Part shown: positions 26,664 through 35,702 of the stretch, piece by piece
Numbering within the stretch: the first letter of the stretch is position 1
Layout: the number at the start of each line of letters is the position of its first letter
From: Phycisphaerales bacterium
Lineage (GTDB): Bacteria; Planctomycetota; Phycisphaerae; UBA1845; Fen-1342
Reading direction: 5' to 3'
DNA length: 64,000 nt
NCBI GenBank assembly: GCA_022839625.1
Contig: JALHJL010000004.1
Location: forward strand, 182,539-246,538
Position numbers and translations under genes: made by a program
Notes under the pieces: model-generated
Database searches by the model: none
Told to the model about the DNA's origin: nothing
The model's input: the letters and a program-made list of their open reading frames with translations, nothing else

Positions 26664-26852
26664 CTAGACGACCTGCTGACCCAGGAGCGTTTGAAGCAGG
26701 TTGCTCATCAGGGTGGTTAGCCCGGTCGTGATCACGCTCTGCCAGACTTGGGCAAGTTGCTGATCGCTCAAGAAGCAACCGTCCAGGAAGAACAGGGTGC
26801 CGCTGGCTAGCGCCAGGGCGTGATAGCGCGTGCGCCAATACCACTTCTTCAT
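26664..26852 (-). CDS. small lipoprotein, 62 aa
   Basis: ATG at 26852 preceded by GGAGGA with nine bases spacing, one of the better ribosome sites here. MKKWYWRTRYHALALASGTL then FFLDGC gives a signal peptide with lipobox LDGC (Cys 26). The mature part LSDQQLAQVWQSVITTG plus LMSNLLQTLLGQQVV is one amphipathic helical region. Small lipoproteins of this kind appear common in Phycisphaerae-like genomes (inference). Function unknown. Confidence 0.7.
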   Translation of the reverse strand: MKKWYWRTRYHALALASGTLFFLDGCFLSDQQLAQVWQSVITTGLTTLMSNLLQTLLGQQVV

Positions 26853-26899
26853 GTCGAATCGTCCTCCGAATAGCCACTGCCGCGGCAGTGTACCGTGCG

Positions 26900-28156
26900 T
26901 CAGGGCGTCTGGCGAATCGGCCGGGTCGCCGGCTGCGTGGCCGCCCCGGCCGGCGGCAAGGCCACGATCTCATCCACGCGCACCGCGTCCGCCCCCAACG
27001 CCGCCTCCCAGCGCCGTACCCCGCGCACCCCGACGTACTGCCCCACGAGCCGTTCGACCTCATCCCGCCCCTCCGCGCCCAGCTCCAGGTACGCTTCCAT
27101 GCGGCCGGTCAGCGGGTCCACCAACCGGTACCAGCGCGTCGCGCCCGAGGGCTCCAGCGCGTAGCTGCGCTGCAACTGGCCCCGGGCGGCAAACGCCGGC
27201 TGGGTCGCCGCACGCCGGGCGCGCTCGATACGGTCCTGCTCCCGACTGCGCTGGGCTCGTTCGCGGGCCGCACGTTCGAGAATCTCGTCGGCGGCTCGGA
27301 CAGCTTGTTGCTCCGCCGCGCGCTGCTCGAGCTGCGCGATCCACGCCGCCGCCAGACGGGCGATCGCCGGCTCCTCACGCTGGACCGCGATCGGCTCCAA
27401 CTGGGCGACCGCCTCCGTCCACGACTGTTCGGCGAGCGGCTTGCGGGACTCCGCCGCCACGGCTGCCTCAACCGCGGCCAGTCGCCGGCCCCACGTGCCC
27501 GACAGATCGGGTTCATCCGCTGCGGCCGGCGGAGCGGTTTGGGTTGCGGGCGGCGAACTCGGAACGGCCGGCACCTGCAAACGCGCCGCGACGTCATCGG
27601 TGATCGCTTCCACGTGCTGAGCGGCGACGTAGACGCTGACGCCCGGCGGCGGCACGATCTTGAGCCAGGCTCCCTGTTCCCCGACGATCCGGAGCACTTC
27701 GCCCCGTTCCAGCAGCGCCTGCACCTCCGTCTCGGCCGGATTCACATCGCGCACCAGGCTGCCGACCCGAACGCGCAGCGTGCCGCTCCGGACCGACACG
27801 ATGCCCTCGGACTCGCTTCGTCGGTCAACGTACTCAGCCGCCACGAACGAGAAGACGCCCTCCGGGGGCCGAATCCGATGCCACCCGTACGGATCGCGGC
27901 CGACCGCCCGCAGCAGAGTGCCGCGCGGCACACAGGCCACGGGCAGGCTATTGGCGTCCGGCCGAGAGCGGATGTTCACCTCGTCAGCCGCCACGCGCAG
28001 CCAGGTTTCCTCCTGGGCCGGCTGCGTAGCCGCGTCCTGGCCGCCCGCGCCTTCCCCGCCAAGCGCGCCAAGCGGCCCCGGCCCCAGGACACATACAAGA
28101 ACCCCCGCCGCAGCGGCCAGCCGTCCAACTCGCTTGCATGACGGCATTCTGTGCAT
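26900..28156 (-). CDS. secreted protein with SH3-like domains and coiled coil
   Basis: 418 aa from ATG 28156 (a second ATG at 28147 is possible). The signal peptide VGRLAAAAGVLVCVLGPGPL is followed by two bacterial SH3-like repeats: residues ~55-115 (WLRVAADEVNIRSRPD, GWHRIRPPEGVFSFVAAEYV) and ~120-180 (IVSVRSGTLRVRVGSL, AWLKIVPPPGVSVYVAAQHV). A long helical, Arg/Glu/Ala-rich segment (~225-330) and a small C-terminal domain (WYRLVDPLTGRMEAYLELG) follow. Likely a periplasmic cell-wall-associated protein. No enzymatic domain is visible. Confidence 0.75.
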   Translation of the reverse strand: MHRMPSCKRVGRLAAAAGVLVCVLGPGPLGALGGEGAGGQDAATQPAQEETWLRVAADEVNIRSRPDANSLPVACVPRGTLLRAVGRDPYGWHRIRPPEGVFSFVAAEYVDRRSESEGIVSVRSGTLRVRVGSLVRDVNPAETEVQALLERGEVLRIVGEQGAWLKIVPPPGVSVYVAAQHVEAITDDVAARLQVPAVPSSPPATQTAPPAAADEPDLSGTWGRRLAAVEAAVAAESRKPLAEQSWTEAVAQLEPIAVQREEPAIARLAAAWIAQLEQRAAEQQAVRAADEILERAARERAQRSREQDRIERARRAATQPAFAARGQLQRSYALEPSGATRWYRLVDPLTGRMEAYLELGAEGRDEVERLVGQYVGVRGVRRWEAALGADAVRVDEIVALPPAGAATQPATRPIRQTP

Positions 28157-28283
28157 CGGACCTGCCGCCTCACCCGCTGCTCCAGAGCGCAGGCTAGCGG
28201 GCATCCCAAGGGCTGTCAAACAACGCCTGAACTCGGCTCGCTCCGGATTCGCGTCCCATACGTCCCCGCCCGACTCACGCCGC

Positions 28284-29450
28284 CTAGAACGCGTCCTCGC
28301 CCGTGATCTGGCGGCCGACGATGAGTTGGTGGATCGTTTCCGTGCCCTCGTAGGTGATCACGCTTTCGAGGTTGAGTGCATGGCGGATCGGACAGCACTC
28401 CACACTGATCCCGCCGGCGCCCAGCAGGTCGCGGGCGTCGCGGGCCACGTCCAGCGCCATCCGGACATTGTTCCACTTGGCGAGCGACACTTGCGTGTGG
28501 TGCAGGGTGCCCGCATCCTTGAGCCGGCCGAGCTGCCAGGCCAGCAACTGCGCGGTCGATATCCGCCGCAGCATCTCTGCCAGCCGCTGCTGGACGACCT
28601 GCTTCTTCACCAGCGTCTGGCCGAAGAGCACGCGCTGCTGCGCGAACGCCAGCGCTTCGCGGTAGCAGGCCTGTGCCGCGCCGATGGCGCCCCAGGCGAT
28701 GCCGTAGCGGGCCTGCGTCAGGCAGCTCAGCGGCGCCCCCAGGCCCTCCGCCAGCGGCAGGCGGCTCTCCTCCGGCACGCGGCAGTCCTCGAAGAACAGC
28801 TCCGACGTGACCGAGGCGCGCAGCGAGAACTTGTGCTGGATATCGCGCGCCGTGTAGCCCGGCGTGCCCCGCTCAACCAGGAACCCGCGCACGCCGTCGT
28901 CGGTCCTGGCCCACACGACGGCCACGTCGGCGACGGTGCCGTTCGTAATCCACATCTTCGCGCCGTTGAGGATCCAGTCGCCGCCGGCTCGCCGGGCGTG
29001 GGTCTTCATCGTGCCGGGGTCCGAGCCGCCGTCGGGCTCGGTCAATCCGAAGCAGCCGATCGCGTCGGCCTTCGCGAGGGCGGGGAGCCAGCGCTGCTTC
29101 TGCTCGGCCGAGCCGTACGTGTGAACGGGGTGCATCACGAGGCCGCTTTGCACCGACGCGAAGCTGCGCAGCCCGCTGTCGCCGCGCTCCAGCTCCATCA
29201 TGATCAGGCCGTAGGCAACGTTCGACAGGCCGGCACAGCCATAGTCGTGGAACGTGGGCCCGAACAGGCCCAGGGCGGCCATCTCCGGGACCAGCTCGCG
29301 CGGGAAGCGCTCGTGCTCGAAGCAGTCGGCGATGATCGGCAGCACGCGCTCGTCGACGAAGCGGGCCACGGCAGCCTGCACTTGGCGTTCGTCCTCTGTG
29401 AGCAGGCCGGCGAGTCCCATGAAGTCCGGTGCGTTCGTTTCGGGTGCCAC
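28284..29450 (-). CDS. acyl-CoA dehydrogenase, glutaryl-CoA dehydrogenase type
   Basis: 388 aa from the GTG at 29450, eight bases after GGAGG; the frame extends to a TTG at 29480 with no ribosome site. FAD-dependent oxidation of an acyl-CoA. The sequence follows glutaryl-CoA dehydrogenase rather than short- or medium-chain enzymes: DFMGLAGLLTEDERQ, CFGLTEPDGGSDPGTMKT, CPIRHALNLESVITYEGT and IHQLIVGRQITG. The Glu in TYEGTETI is the expected catalytic base. Electron acceptor genes (etf) and lysine/tryptophan degradation genes are not nearby. Substrate assignment is by family only. Confidence 0.85.
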   Translation of the reverse strand: MAPETNAPDFMGLAGLLTEDERQVQAAVARFVDERVLPIIADCFEHERFPRELVPEMAALGLFGPTFHDYGCAGLSNVAYGLIMMELERGDSGLRSFASVQSGLVMHPVHTYGSAEQKQRWLPALAKADAIGCFGLTEPDGGSDPGTMKTHARRAGGDWILNGAKMWITNGTVADVAVVWARTDDGVRGFLVERGTPGYTARDIQHKFSLRASVTSELFFEDCRVPEESRLPLAEGLGAPLSCLTQARYGIAWGAIGAAQACYREALAFAQQRVLFGQTLVKKQVVQQRLAEMLRRISTAQLLAWQLGRLKDAGTLHHTQVSLAKWNNVRMALDVARDARDLLGAGGISVECCPIRHALNLESVITYEGTETIHQLIVGRQITGEDAF

Positions 29451-29538
29451 CCGCGGAACCTCCGATGCGAATACGGCCAAGGCCGGTCGATCCGCCGACG
29501 CGGCTTCGACCTCGCTCGCCGTTGGACAGCGGTGGATA

Positions 29539-29859
29539 CTAGTCGCCCCGCCGGAAGATCGCCACGATGTCCTCGATCGGCACGACGAACAGGCGGTTGT
29601 CGCCCTCGAAGTCCACGGGCACCGCGTTCTTCGGATTGAACAGGACCTTGTCGTACTGCGCGATCGGGTAGTCCTCGTCGCGGGCGATCTGGGCCGAGAC
29701 CGCCACCACCCGTCCGGTAATCGTCGGAATCTCGATGTTGCCAGGAAGCTGAATGCCCCCTTTGGTCGTCTTCTTGTCCTCGTCCTTCCGGATCAACACG
29801 CGCTTGCCCAGCGGTTCGACCGTTTCGAGCTGTGGCTTGCTGGTGCCCGCGGGCGTCAT
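29539..29859 (-). CDS. groES: co-chaperonin GroES (Cpn10)
   Basis: 106 aa from the ATG at 29859 after GAGAGG; the upstream frame is spurious. The Cpn10 pattern is complete: PLGKRVLIRKDEDKKTTKGG (mobile loop with GGIQLPGN), GRVVAVSAQ, YDKVLFNPKNAVPVDFEGD, LFVVPIEDIVAIF. GroES caps GroEL during folding. Here it stands alone without groEL, which suggests one of several groES copies, as many planctomycetes carry. The loop IQLPG replaces the usual GGIVLTGS-type tip. Confidence 0.88.
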   Translation of the reverse strand: MTPAGTSKPQLETVEPLGKRVLIRKDEDKKTTKGGIQLPGNIEIPTITGRVVAVSAQIARDEDYPIAQYDKVLFNPKNAVPVDFEGDNRLFVVPIEDIVAIFRRGD

Positions 29860-29978
29860 CGGCGACCTCTCGTGGCTGGCGATTGACCGCCGTATACTAC
29901 CCCGGCGACCGACGACGGGACAGCCACACGGCCCCCGCCGAGCCTGTTTCCATCGTCGCCCGCCCGCGGAGTCCGGCC

Positions 29979-30845
29979 GTGCACCCCGACAGCTTACGGC
30001 AGCTCCTGGCACAGGTCGCCGGCGGTGAGCTGAGCATCGACGCTGCCTTGCGCCGGCTGGAAACCTGGCCCTTCGAGGCGCTCGGCTTCGCTTGCCTGGA
30101 TCACCAGCGCAGTCTGCGGTGCGGTTTCCCGGAGGTCATCTTCGGCCAGGGCAAGACGGCCGAGCAAGTCGAGGCCGTCTTCGCCAGGCTGGCCGCCACG
30201 CGCAGTAACGTGCTTGCCACGCGTGTCGCCCCAGAGGCGGCCGAACGGCTCGTCCGCCGTTTTTCCGATGCGCGGCACAACTCCGCCGCCCGTACCGTAA
30301 CGCTCCGGCAGCAGCCGGCCCCGGCCCCGAGCGGCCTGATCGCCATCGTCTGTGCCGGCAGCAGCGATCTGCCCGTCGCCGAGGAAGCGCGCGTCACCGC
30401 CGAGATCATGGACCAACCGACGCAGACCATCTACGACGTCGGCGTCGCGGGCTTGCATCGCCTGCTGGCGCACGCCGATGACCTGCGCCGGGCAAACGTC
30501 GTCGTCGTCGTCGCGGGCATGGAGGGGGCCTTGCCGAGCGTCGTGGGGGGGCTGGTGCAGGCCCCGGTGATCGCCGTGCCCACGAGCATCGGGTACGGCG
30601 CCAGCTTCCACGGCCTGGCGGCCCTGTTGGCAATGTTGAACAGTTGCGCGGCCGGCGTCTCGGTGGTCAACATCGACAACGGCTTCGGTGCCGGGTATCA
30701 GGCCGCGCTAATCAACCGTACGTGTACCGCGGCCGTAGCCGCCGTGCGCCAAACTCCAGCCGGGCCCGAAGCGCCGGCGCGGGACCAACCCGAGCCCCAA
30801 GCGCCAGCGCGGGGCCTTACCGAGCACACCGATGTCCACCCCTGA
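29979..30845 (+). CDS. larB: LarB, pyridinium biscarboxylate mononucleotide synthase
   Basis: 288 aa. The GTG at 29979 is eight bases after GGAG. LarB carboxylates and hydrolyses nicotinic acid adenine dinucleotide in nickel-pincer cofactor synthesis. PurE-like C-terminal domain: IVCAGSSDLPVAEEA, YDVGVAGLHRLL, VVVAGMEGALPSVVGGL, VPTSIGYGASF and VNIDNGFGAGY. LarC, LarE and LarA are not in the window. The last ~30 residues are added by a 30-bp repeat (30765-30815) that encodes PEAPARDQPE and PQAPARGLTE. The stop overlaps nnrD by 14 bases. Confidence 0.92.
   Translation: MHPDSLRQLLAQVAGGELSIDAALRRLETWPFEALGFACLDHQRSLRCGFPEVIFGQGKTAEQVEAVFARLAATRSNVLATRVAPEAAERLVRRFSDARHNSAARTVTLRQQPAPAPSGLIAIVCAGSSDLPVAEEARVTAEIMDQPTQTIYDVGVAGLHRLLAHADDLRRANVVVVVAGMEGALPSVVGGLVQAPVIAVPTSIGYGASFHGLAALLAMLNSCAAGVSVVNIDNGFGAGYQAALINRTCTAAVAAVRQTPAGPEAPARDQPEPQAPARGLTEHTDVHP
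30765..30815 (+). repeat. 30-bp period repeat in the larB 3' end
   Basis: CCCGAAGCGCCGGCGCGGGA at 30765 and CCCCAAGCGCCAGCGCGGGG at 30795 match at nearly all positions and keep the reading frame. The core AAGCGCC(A/G)GCG is shared with the scpA tail (9566-9583). Confidence 0.6.
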
Positions 30846-31746
30846 CCTGCCGCGTCCGACGAGCGACGTTCCGGTGCTTCCGCCGCGCCCGCCTGCCCTG
30901 CACAAGGCCCAGGCCGGCCGCGTAGCGATCCTCGCGGGCAGCCGCGGCATGAGCGGCGCCGCGCTCCTCAGCGCGCTCGGCGCTCTGCGGGGCGGTGCCG
31001 GGTTGGTGCGCGTCTATTGTCCCAGGTCGATCCAGCCGATCGTGGCGGGCGGCGAAGCGTGCCTGATGACAGTGCCCGTGGACGAGGACTCGGCCGGGCG
31101 CGTGGCCGGCCCGGTCGATGTCGCGGCGCTCGACCTGGGCTGGGCCGATGTGCTGGCTTTGGGGCCGGGACTGGGACAGAGTGCCACGCTGGCCGAGCTG
31201 ATACGCACCCTCCTCAGCAACTTCGCCGGCCCCGTCGTGGTTGACGCGGACGGGCTCAACAACCTCGCGTCGCTGGGCGAGAGGGCCTGGGCATCGCGCT
31301 CCGGCCGCTCGACCATCATCACTCCGCATCCCGGCGAGATGGCCCGCCTGCGCCAGGGCGCCGGGCTGCCGGAGCTGCGCGACGACGACGACCAGACCCG
31401 CTTGCGCGTTACGTTCGAATATGCGTGTTATGCCGGCGTGACAGTGGTCTTGAAGGGCCAGCGCACCGTCGTGTGTACGGCCCGGCAGGCGTACGTCAAC
31501 ACGTCGGGCAACCCAGGTATGGCGACGGGGGGCATGGGCGACGTGCTCACCGGCCTCATCGCGGCACTGCTGGGGCAGGGGCTCAGCGCATACGATGCAG
31601 CTCGGCTCGCCGTGTACTGTCACGGCCGCGCGGCCGACTACTGCAAGCGCGACATCGGCCCGGTCGGCTACCTGGCGCGCGAAGTCGCGGACACGCTGCC
31701 GGCGGCCCTCGCGGATGCCAGCCGGCCGCGGATCGGATTCAAGTAA
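30832..31746 (+). CDS. nnrD: ADP-dependent (S)-NAD(P)H-hydrate dehydratase
   Basis: 304 aa. Ribokinase-like domain only, without the NnrE epimerase fused in E. coli YjeF. Marks: GRVAILAGSRGMSGAALLSA, LALGPGLGQ, VVVDADGLNNLA, TIITPHPGEMARL, VVLKGQRTVV, NTSGNPGMATGGMGDVLTG and AVYCHGRAAD. It repairs hydrated NAD(P)H. The start codon lies inside larB (14-base overlap), so translation is probably coupled. Confidence 0.92.
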   Translation: MSTPDLPRPTSDVPVLPPRPPALHKAQAGRVAILAGSRGMSGAALLSALGALRGGAGLVRVYCPRSIQPIVAGGEACLMTVPVDEDSAGRVAGPVDVAALDLGWADVLALGPGLGQSATLAELIRTLLSNFAGPVVVDADGLNNLASLGERAWASRSGRSTIITPHPGEMARLRQGAGLPELRDDDDQTRLRVTFEYACYAGVTVVLKGQRTVVCTARQAYVNTSGNPGMATGGMGDVLTGLIAALLGQGLSAYDAARLAVYCHGRAADYCKRDIGPVGYLAREVADTLPAALADASRPRIGFK

Positions 31747-31847
31747 CTCCGTCGCCCACGGCCGGGAGGGCGGGCCGGGAGTGGGTTCCAGCGTCCTGAG
31801 TCACAGTTTCGGCAGAGAAATAGAGCGCGCGAACCCCTGCCCGGGAC

Positions 31848-31868
31848 GTGCAAAGTGGAACTTCGCAC
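31848..31868. repeat. 21-base near-palindrome, copy 2
   Basis: Begins GTGCAAAGT and ends ACTTCGCAC; eight of ten arm positions pair. It resembles the element at 24183-24203. Confidence 0.35.
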
Positions 31869-31957
31869 GCTCCGACCTCTCTGAACAGCTTCGGCCGCAG
31901 CACACTGGCAGCCGCGAAACGCAGTTCCGCGTGCGCCCCGGCCCGCTGACAGCAACA

Positions 31958-32000
31958 CGGACGGCTGACCCGCCCTCGAAGAGGGCGGACCAGCCGTCCG
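31958..32000. terminator. large two-part hairpin, likely bidirectional terminator
   Basis: CGGACGGCTG (31958-31967) pairs perfectly with CAGCCGTCCG (31991-32000), and inside it CGCCCTC-GAA-GAGGGCG (31971-31987) is also perfect, with 3-base internal loops on each side. It stands between two convergent genes. There is no T tract, so it may instead be one of the palindromic repeats. Confidence 0.5.
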
Positions 32001-32095
32001 CTACGGTCCTCGGCCGCCGAGCCGTCGGTCGCTACCAGGCGGGCGGGACGCTTACCCCACCCGGCATCACCGGCAAGAGGCCGGCGGCGCAGGCG

Positions 32096-33625
<1,530 letters not shown>

Positions 33626-33758
33626 CTAACGCCCACGCTACCTTCCGCCGCTAAGCCTGCGCCTGGGCAGTACCCCCGAGCAGCAAACCCCTCATTTTGC
33701 CAAGTCGCAGCATTTTTTCAAGGGGCCGTCCGAACCGGGCCGGGCCCGGCCCGGACCG

Positions 33759-34472
33759 TCAACCGACGCCGAGGTACGCCCGGCGGACTTCGTCACTCTC
33801 GGCCAGCACCGCGGCGGGGGCGTGCTGCGCGATCCGACCGACCTCCAGCACGTAGCCGTAGTGCGCGGTCTGGAGCGCCATGCGTGCGTTCTGTTCCACC
33901 AGGAGGATGGTCGTGCCCGCGGCGTTGATCTCCCGGACGATCTGGAAAATGGTCTGCACGACCTGGGGCGCCAGACCGAGTGAGGGCTCGTCGAGAAGCA
34001 GCAGGCGCGGACGGGCCAGCAGGGCCCGTGCGATTGCCAGCATCTGCTGCTCGCCGCCGGAAAGCGTCGCCGCACTCTGGCGGAGGCGCTCGCGCAAGCG
34101 TGGGAACAGGGTGAGGGCCCACTCCCGATCGCGGGCGATCCCCGCGTGGTCCTTGCGGGCGTAGGCGCCGATCTCCAGGTTCTCCTCGACGGTGAAGTTC
34201 GCGAACAGCCCCCGGCCCTCGGGCGCATGCGCCACGCCCAGACGCACGATCTGATGCGGCCCCTTGCCGGTCAGGGACTGGCCGTCGAACGTCAGCGTAC
34301 CGGCGGACGGCCGCAGCAGCCCGGAGATGGTCCGCAACGTCGTGGACTTGCCCGCTCCGTTCGCGCCGATGAGCGTCACGATCTGGCCCTTCTCCACGGC
34401 CAGATCGATGCCCTGGAGCGCGTGGATCGCGCCGTAGTGGACGTGCAGGCCGCGAATCTCGAGCAGTGCCAT
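33759..34472 (-). CDS. livF: branched-chain amino acid ABC transporter ATPase LivF
   Basis: 237 aa from the ATG at 34472; the frame runs upstream but the ATPase begins MALLEIRGLHVHYG. Walker A GANGAGKST, signature LSGGEQQMLAIARAL, Walker B LLLLDEPSLGLAP and H-loop VEQNARMAL are all present, and APEGRGLFANFTVEENLEIGA is diagnostic for LivF. It powers uptake of branched-chain amino acids or related compounds (urea, amides). The partner LivG lies 99 bases upstream; livH, livM and the binding protein are not in the window, so the substrate is open. Confidence 0.88.
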   Translation of the reverse strand: MALLEIRGLHVHYGAIHALQGIDLAVEKGQIVTLIGANGAGKSTTLRTISGLLRPSAGTLTFDGQSLTGKGPHQIVRLGVAHAPEGRGLFANFTVEENLEIGAYARKDHAGIARDREWALTLFPRLRERLRQSAATLSGGEQQMLAIARALLARPRLLLLDEPSLGLAPQVVQTIFQIVREINAAGTTILLVEQNARMALQTAHYGYVLEVGRIAQHAPAAVLAESDEVRRAYLGVG

Positions 34473-34571
34473 GCTCCCGTACACTACCCGGCGGACTGCG
34501 AAGCGGCAAAGTGACAAGCGGATAATGTGACTGAGTGACGAAGGGCCGTTGCCGTGCGACTTGTCACCTCG

Positions 34572-35348
34572 TCACGTGACTACCTTATCACTCCCGAGGT
34601 ACGCCTCGATCACCTTCGGGTCCCGCTGCACCTCGGCCGGCGTGCCGACCGCGATCGTGACGCCGTAGTCGAGCACCGTGATCCGCTCGCAGATGTCCAT
34701 CACGACGCCCATATCATGCTCGATCAGCAGGATCGTCACCGCGAACTGGCGGCGGACCTGCCGGATCAGCTCGCGCAGACTCATCTTCTCCTGCGGGTTC
34801 ATGCCGGCTGCGGGCTCATCCAACAGGAGCACTTTCGGGTCCGTGGCGAGCGCCCGCGCCATCTCGAGCCGCCGCCGGTCGCCGAATGGCAGGTTGCGGG
34901 CCAGCTCGTTACGGCGCTCATGCAGGCCAAAGGTAGCCAACAGTGCCTCGGCGCGCTCCAGGATGTGGCGCTCGCTCCCGACCTGCCGGCTGCCGCGCAG
35001 CACGGTACCCAGCAGCCGGCAGGGTGCTTGGAGCTGGCAGCCGATGCGCACGTTGTCCAGCACCGTCAGGTCGCCGAAGAGCCGGCTGGCCTGGAAGGTG
35101 CGGGCCAGGCCGGCCGCGGCGATGCGGTGCGGCTTGAGACCGTCCAGGCGCCGGCCGGCCAGGCAAATCGAGCCGCTCATCGGGCGGTAGACGCCGGTCA
35201 ACATGTTGAACACGGTCGTCTTGCCGGCCCCGTTGGGACCGATCAGGCCCTGCAAGTCGCCGGGCGCAAGCGCGAGGCTGAAGTCCTGCACGGCCTTCAG
35301 CCCGCCGAAGGCGATCGAGATGCCGTTGATATCCAGCAACGGCGGCAT
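34572..35348 (-). CDS. livG: branched-chain amino acid ABC transporter ATPase LivG
   Basis: 258 aa from the ATG at 35348 (weak ribosome site). Walker A IGPNGAGKTT, LivG-typical LARTFQASRLFGDLTVLDNV, LLLDEPAAGMNPQE and LIEHDMGVVMDI are present, and the C-terminus ends VIEAYLGSD as in LivG. In LivG the linker signature reads LPFGDRRRLEMARAL, where LSYG is usual. It is first of a two-gene operon with livF, divergent from a radical SAM gene. Confidence 0.88.
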   Translation of the reverse strand: MPPLLDINGISIAFGGLKAVQDFSLALAPGDLQGLIGPNGAGKTTVFNMLTGVYRPMSGSICLAGRRLDGLKPHRIAAAGLARTFQASRLFGDLTVLDNVRIGCQLQAPCRLLGTVLRGSRQVGSERHILERAEALLATFGLHERRNELARNLPFGDRRRLEMARALATDPKVLLLDEPAAGMNPQEKMSLRELIRQVRRQFAVTILLIEHDMGVVMDICERITVLDYGVTIAVGTPAEVQRDPKVIEAYLGSDKVVT

Positions 35349-35702
35349 GCTCGCAATGATAGCGGGAGAGTTCCCCGGGGACGACCCGGCACGGGCGCGG
35401 TGGGTCGCAGGTACGACGTCACGGCTGATAAAGGGCCGCGCCGCCTGCGAGGTCGCATGAGCCGATCCCGGAACGTCCCTCCTCTCCGGGTGCGTGACAC
35501 TTCCGGCGGGGCGCATGAGCCCCGGACGGAGCTGAGGAAACACGCAGTCGAATCCGTCGCCGACCCGATTGGCCCGAGTTCCACTCATTCACTGGCGGCC
35601 ATCGGACGGGCGGGTACAATCCCAGGCTGGTCGGGCCACCAGCTTGGTCCTTGCGGTCGCGCTTGGGTTTCGGCGCCACGCAGGATCGTGAGAGGAAGTC
35701 GA
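35349..35702. other. divergent spacer livG / radical SAM
   Basis: 354 bases. A TACAAT box at about 35617 could serve the radical SAM gene but its -35 region is poor. No hairpin or ORF I would defend. Confidence 0.4.

Larger units (their letters stand above)
31747..32095. other. spacer between convergent nnrD and gdhA
   Basis: 349 bases without an ORF I would defend. It holds the near-palindrome at 31848-31868 and the large hairpin at 31958-32000. The rest shows nothing distinct. Confidence 0.5.
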
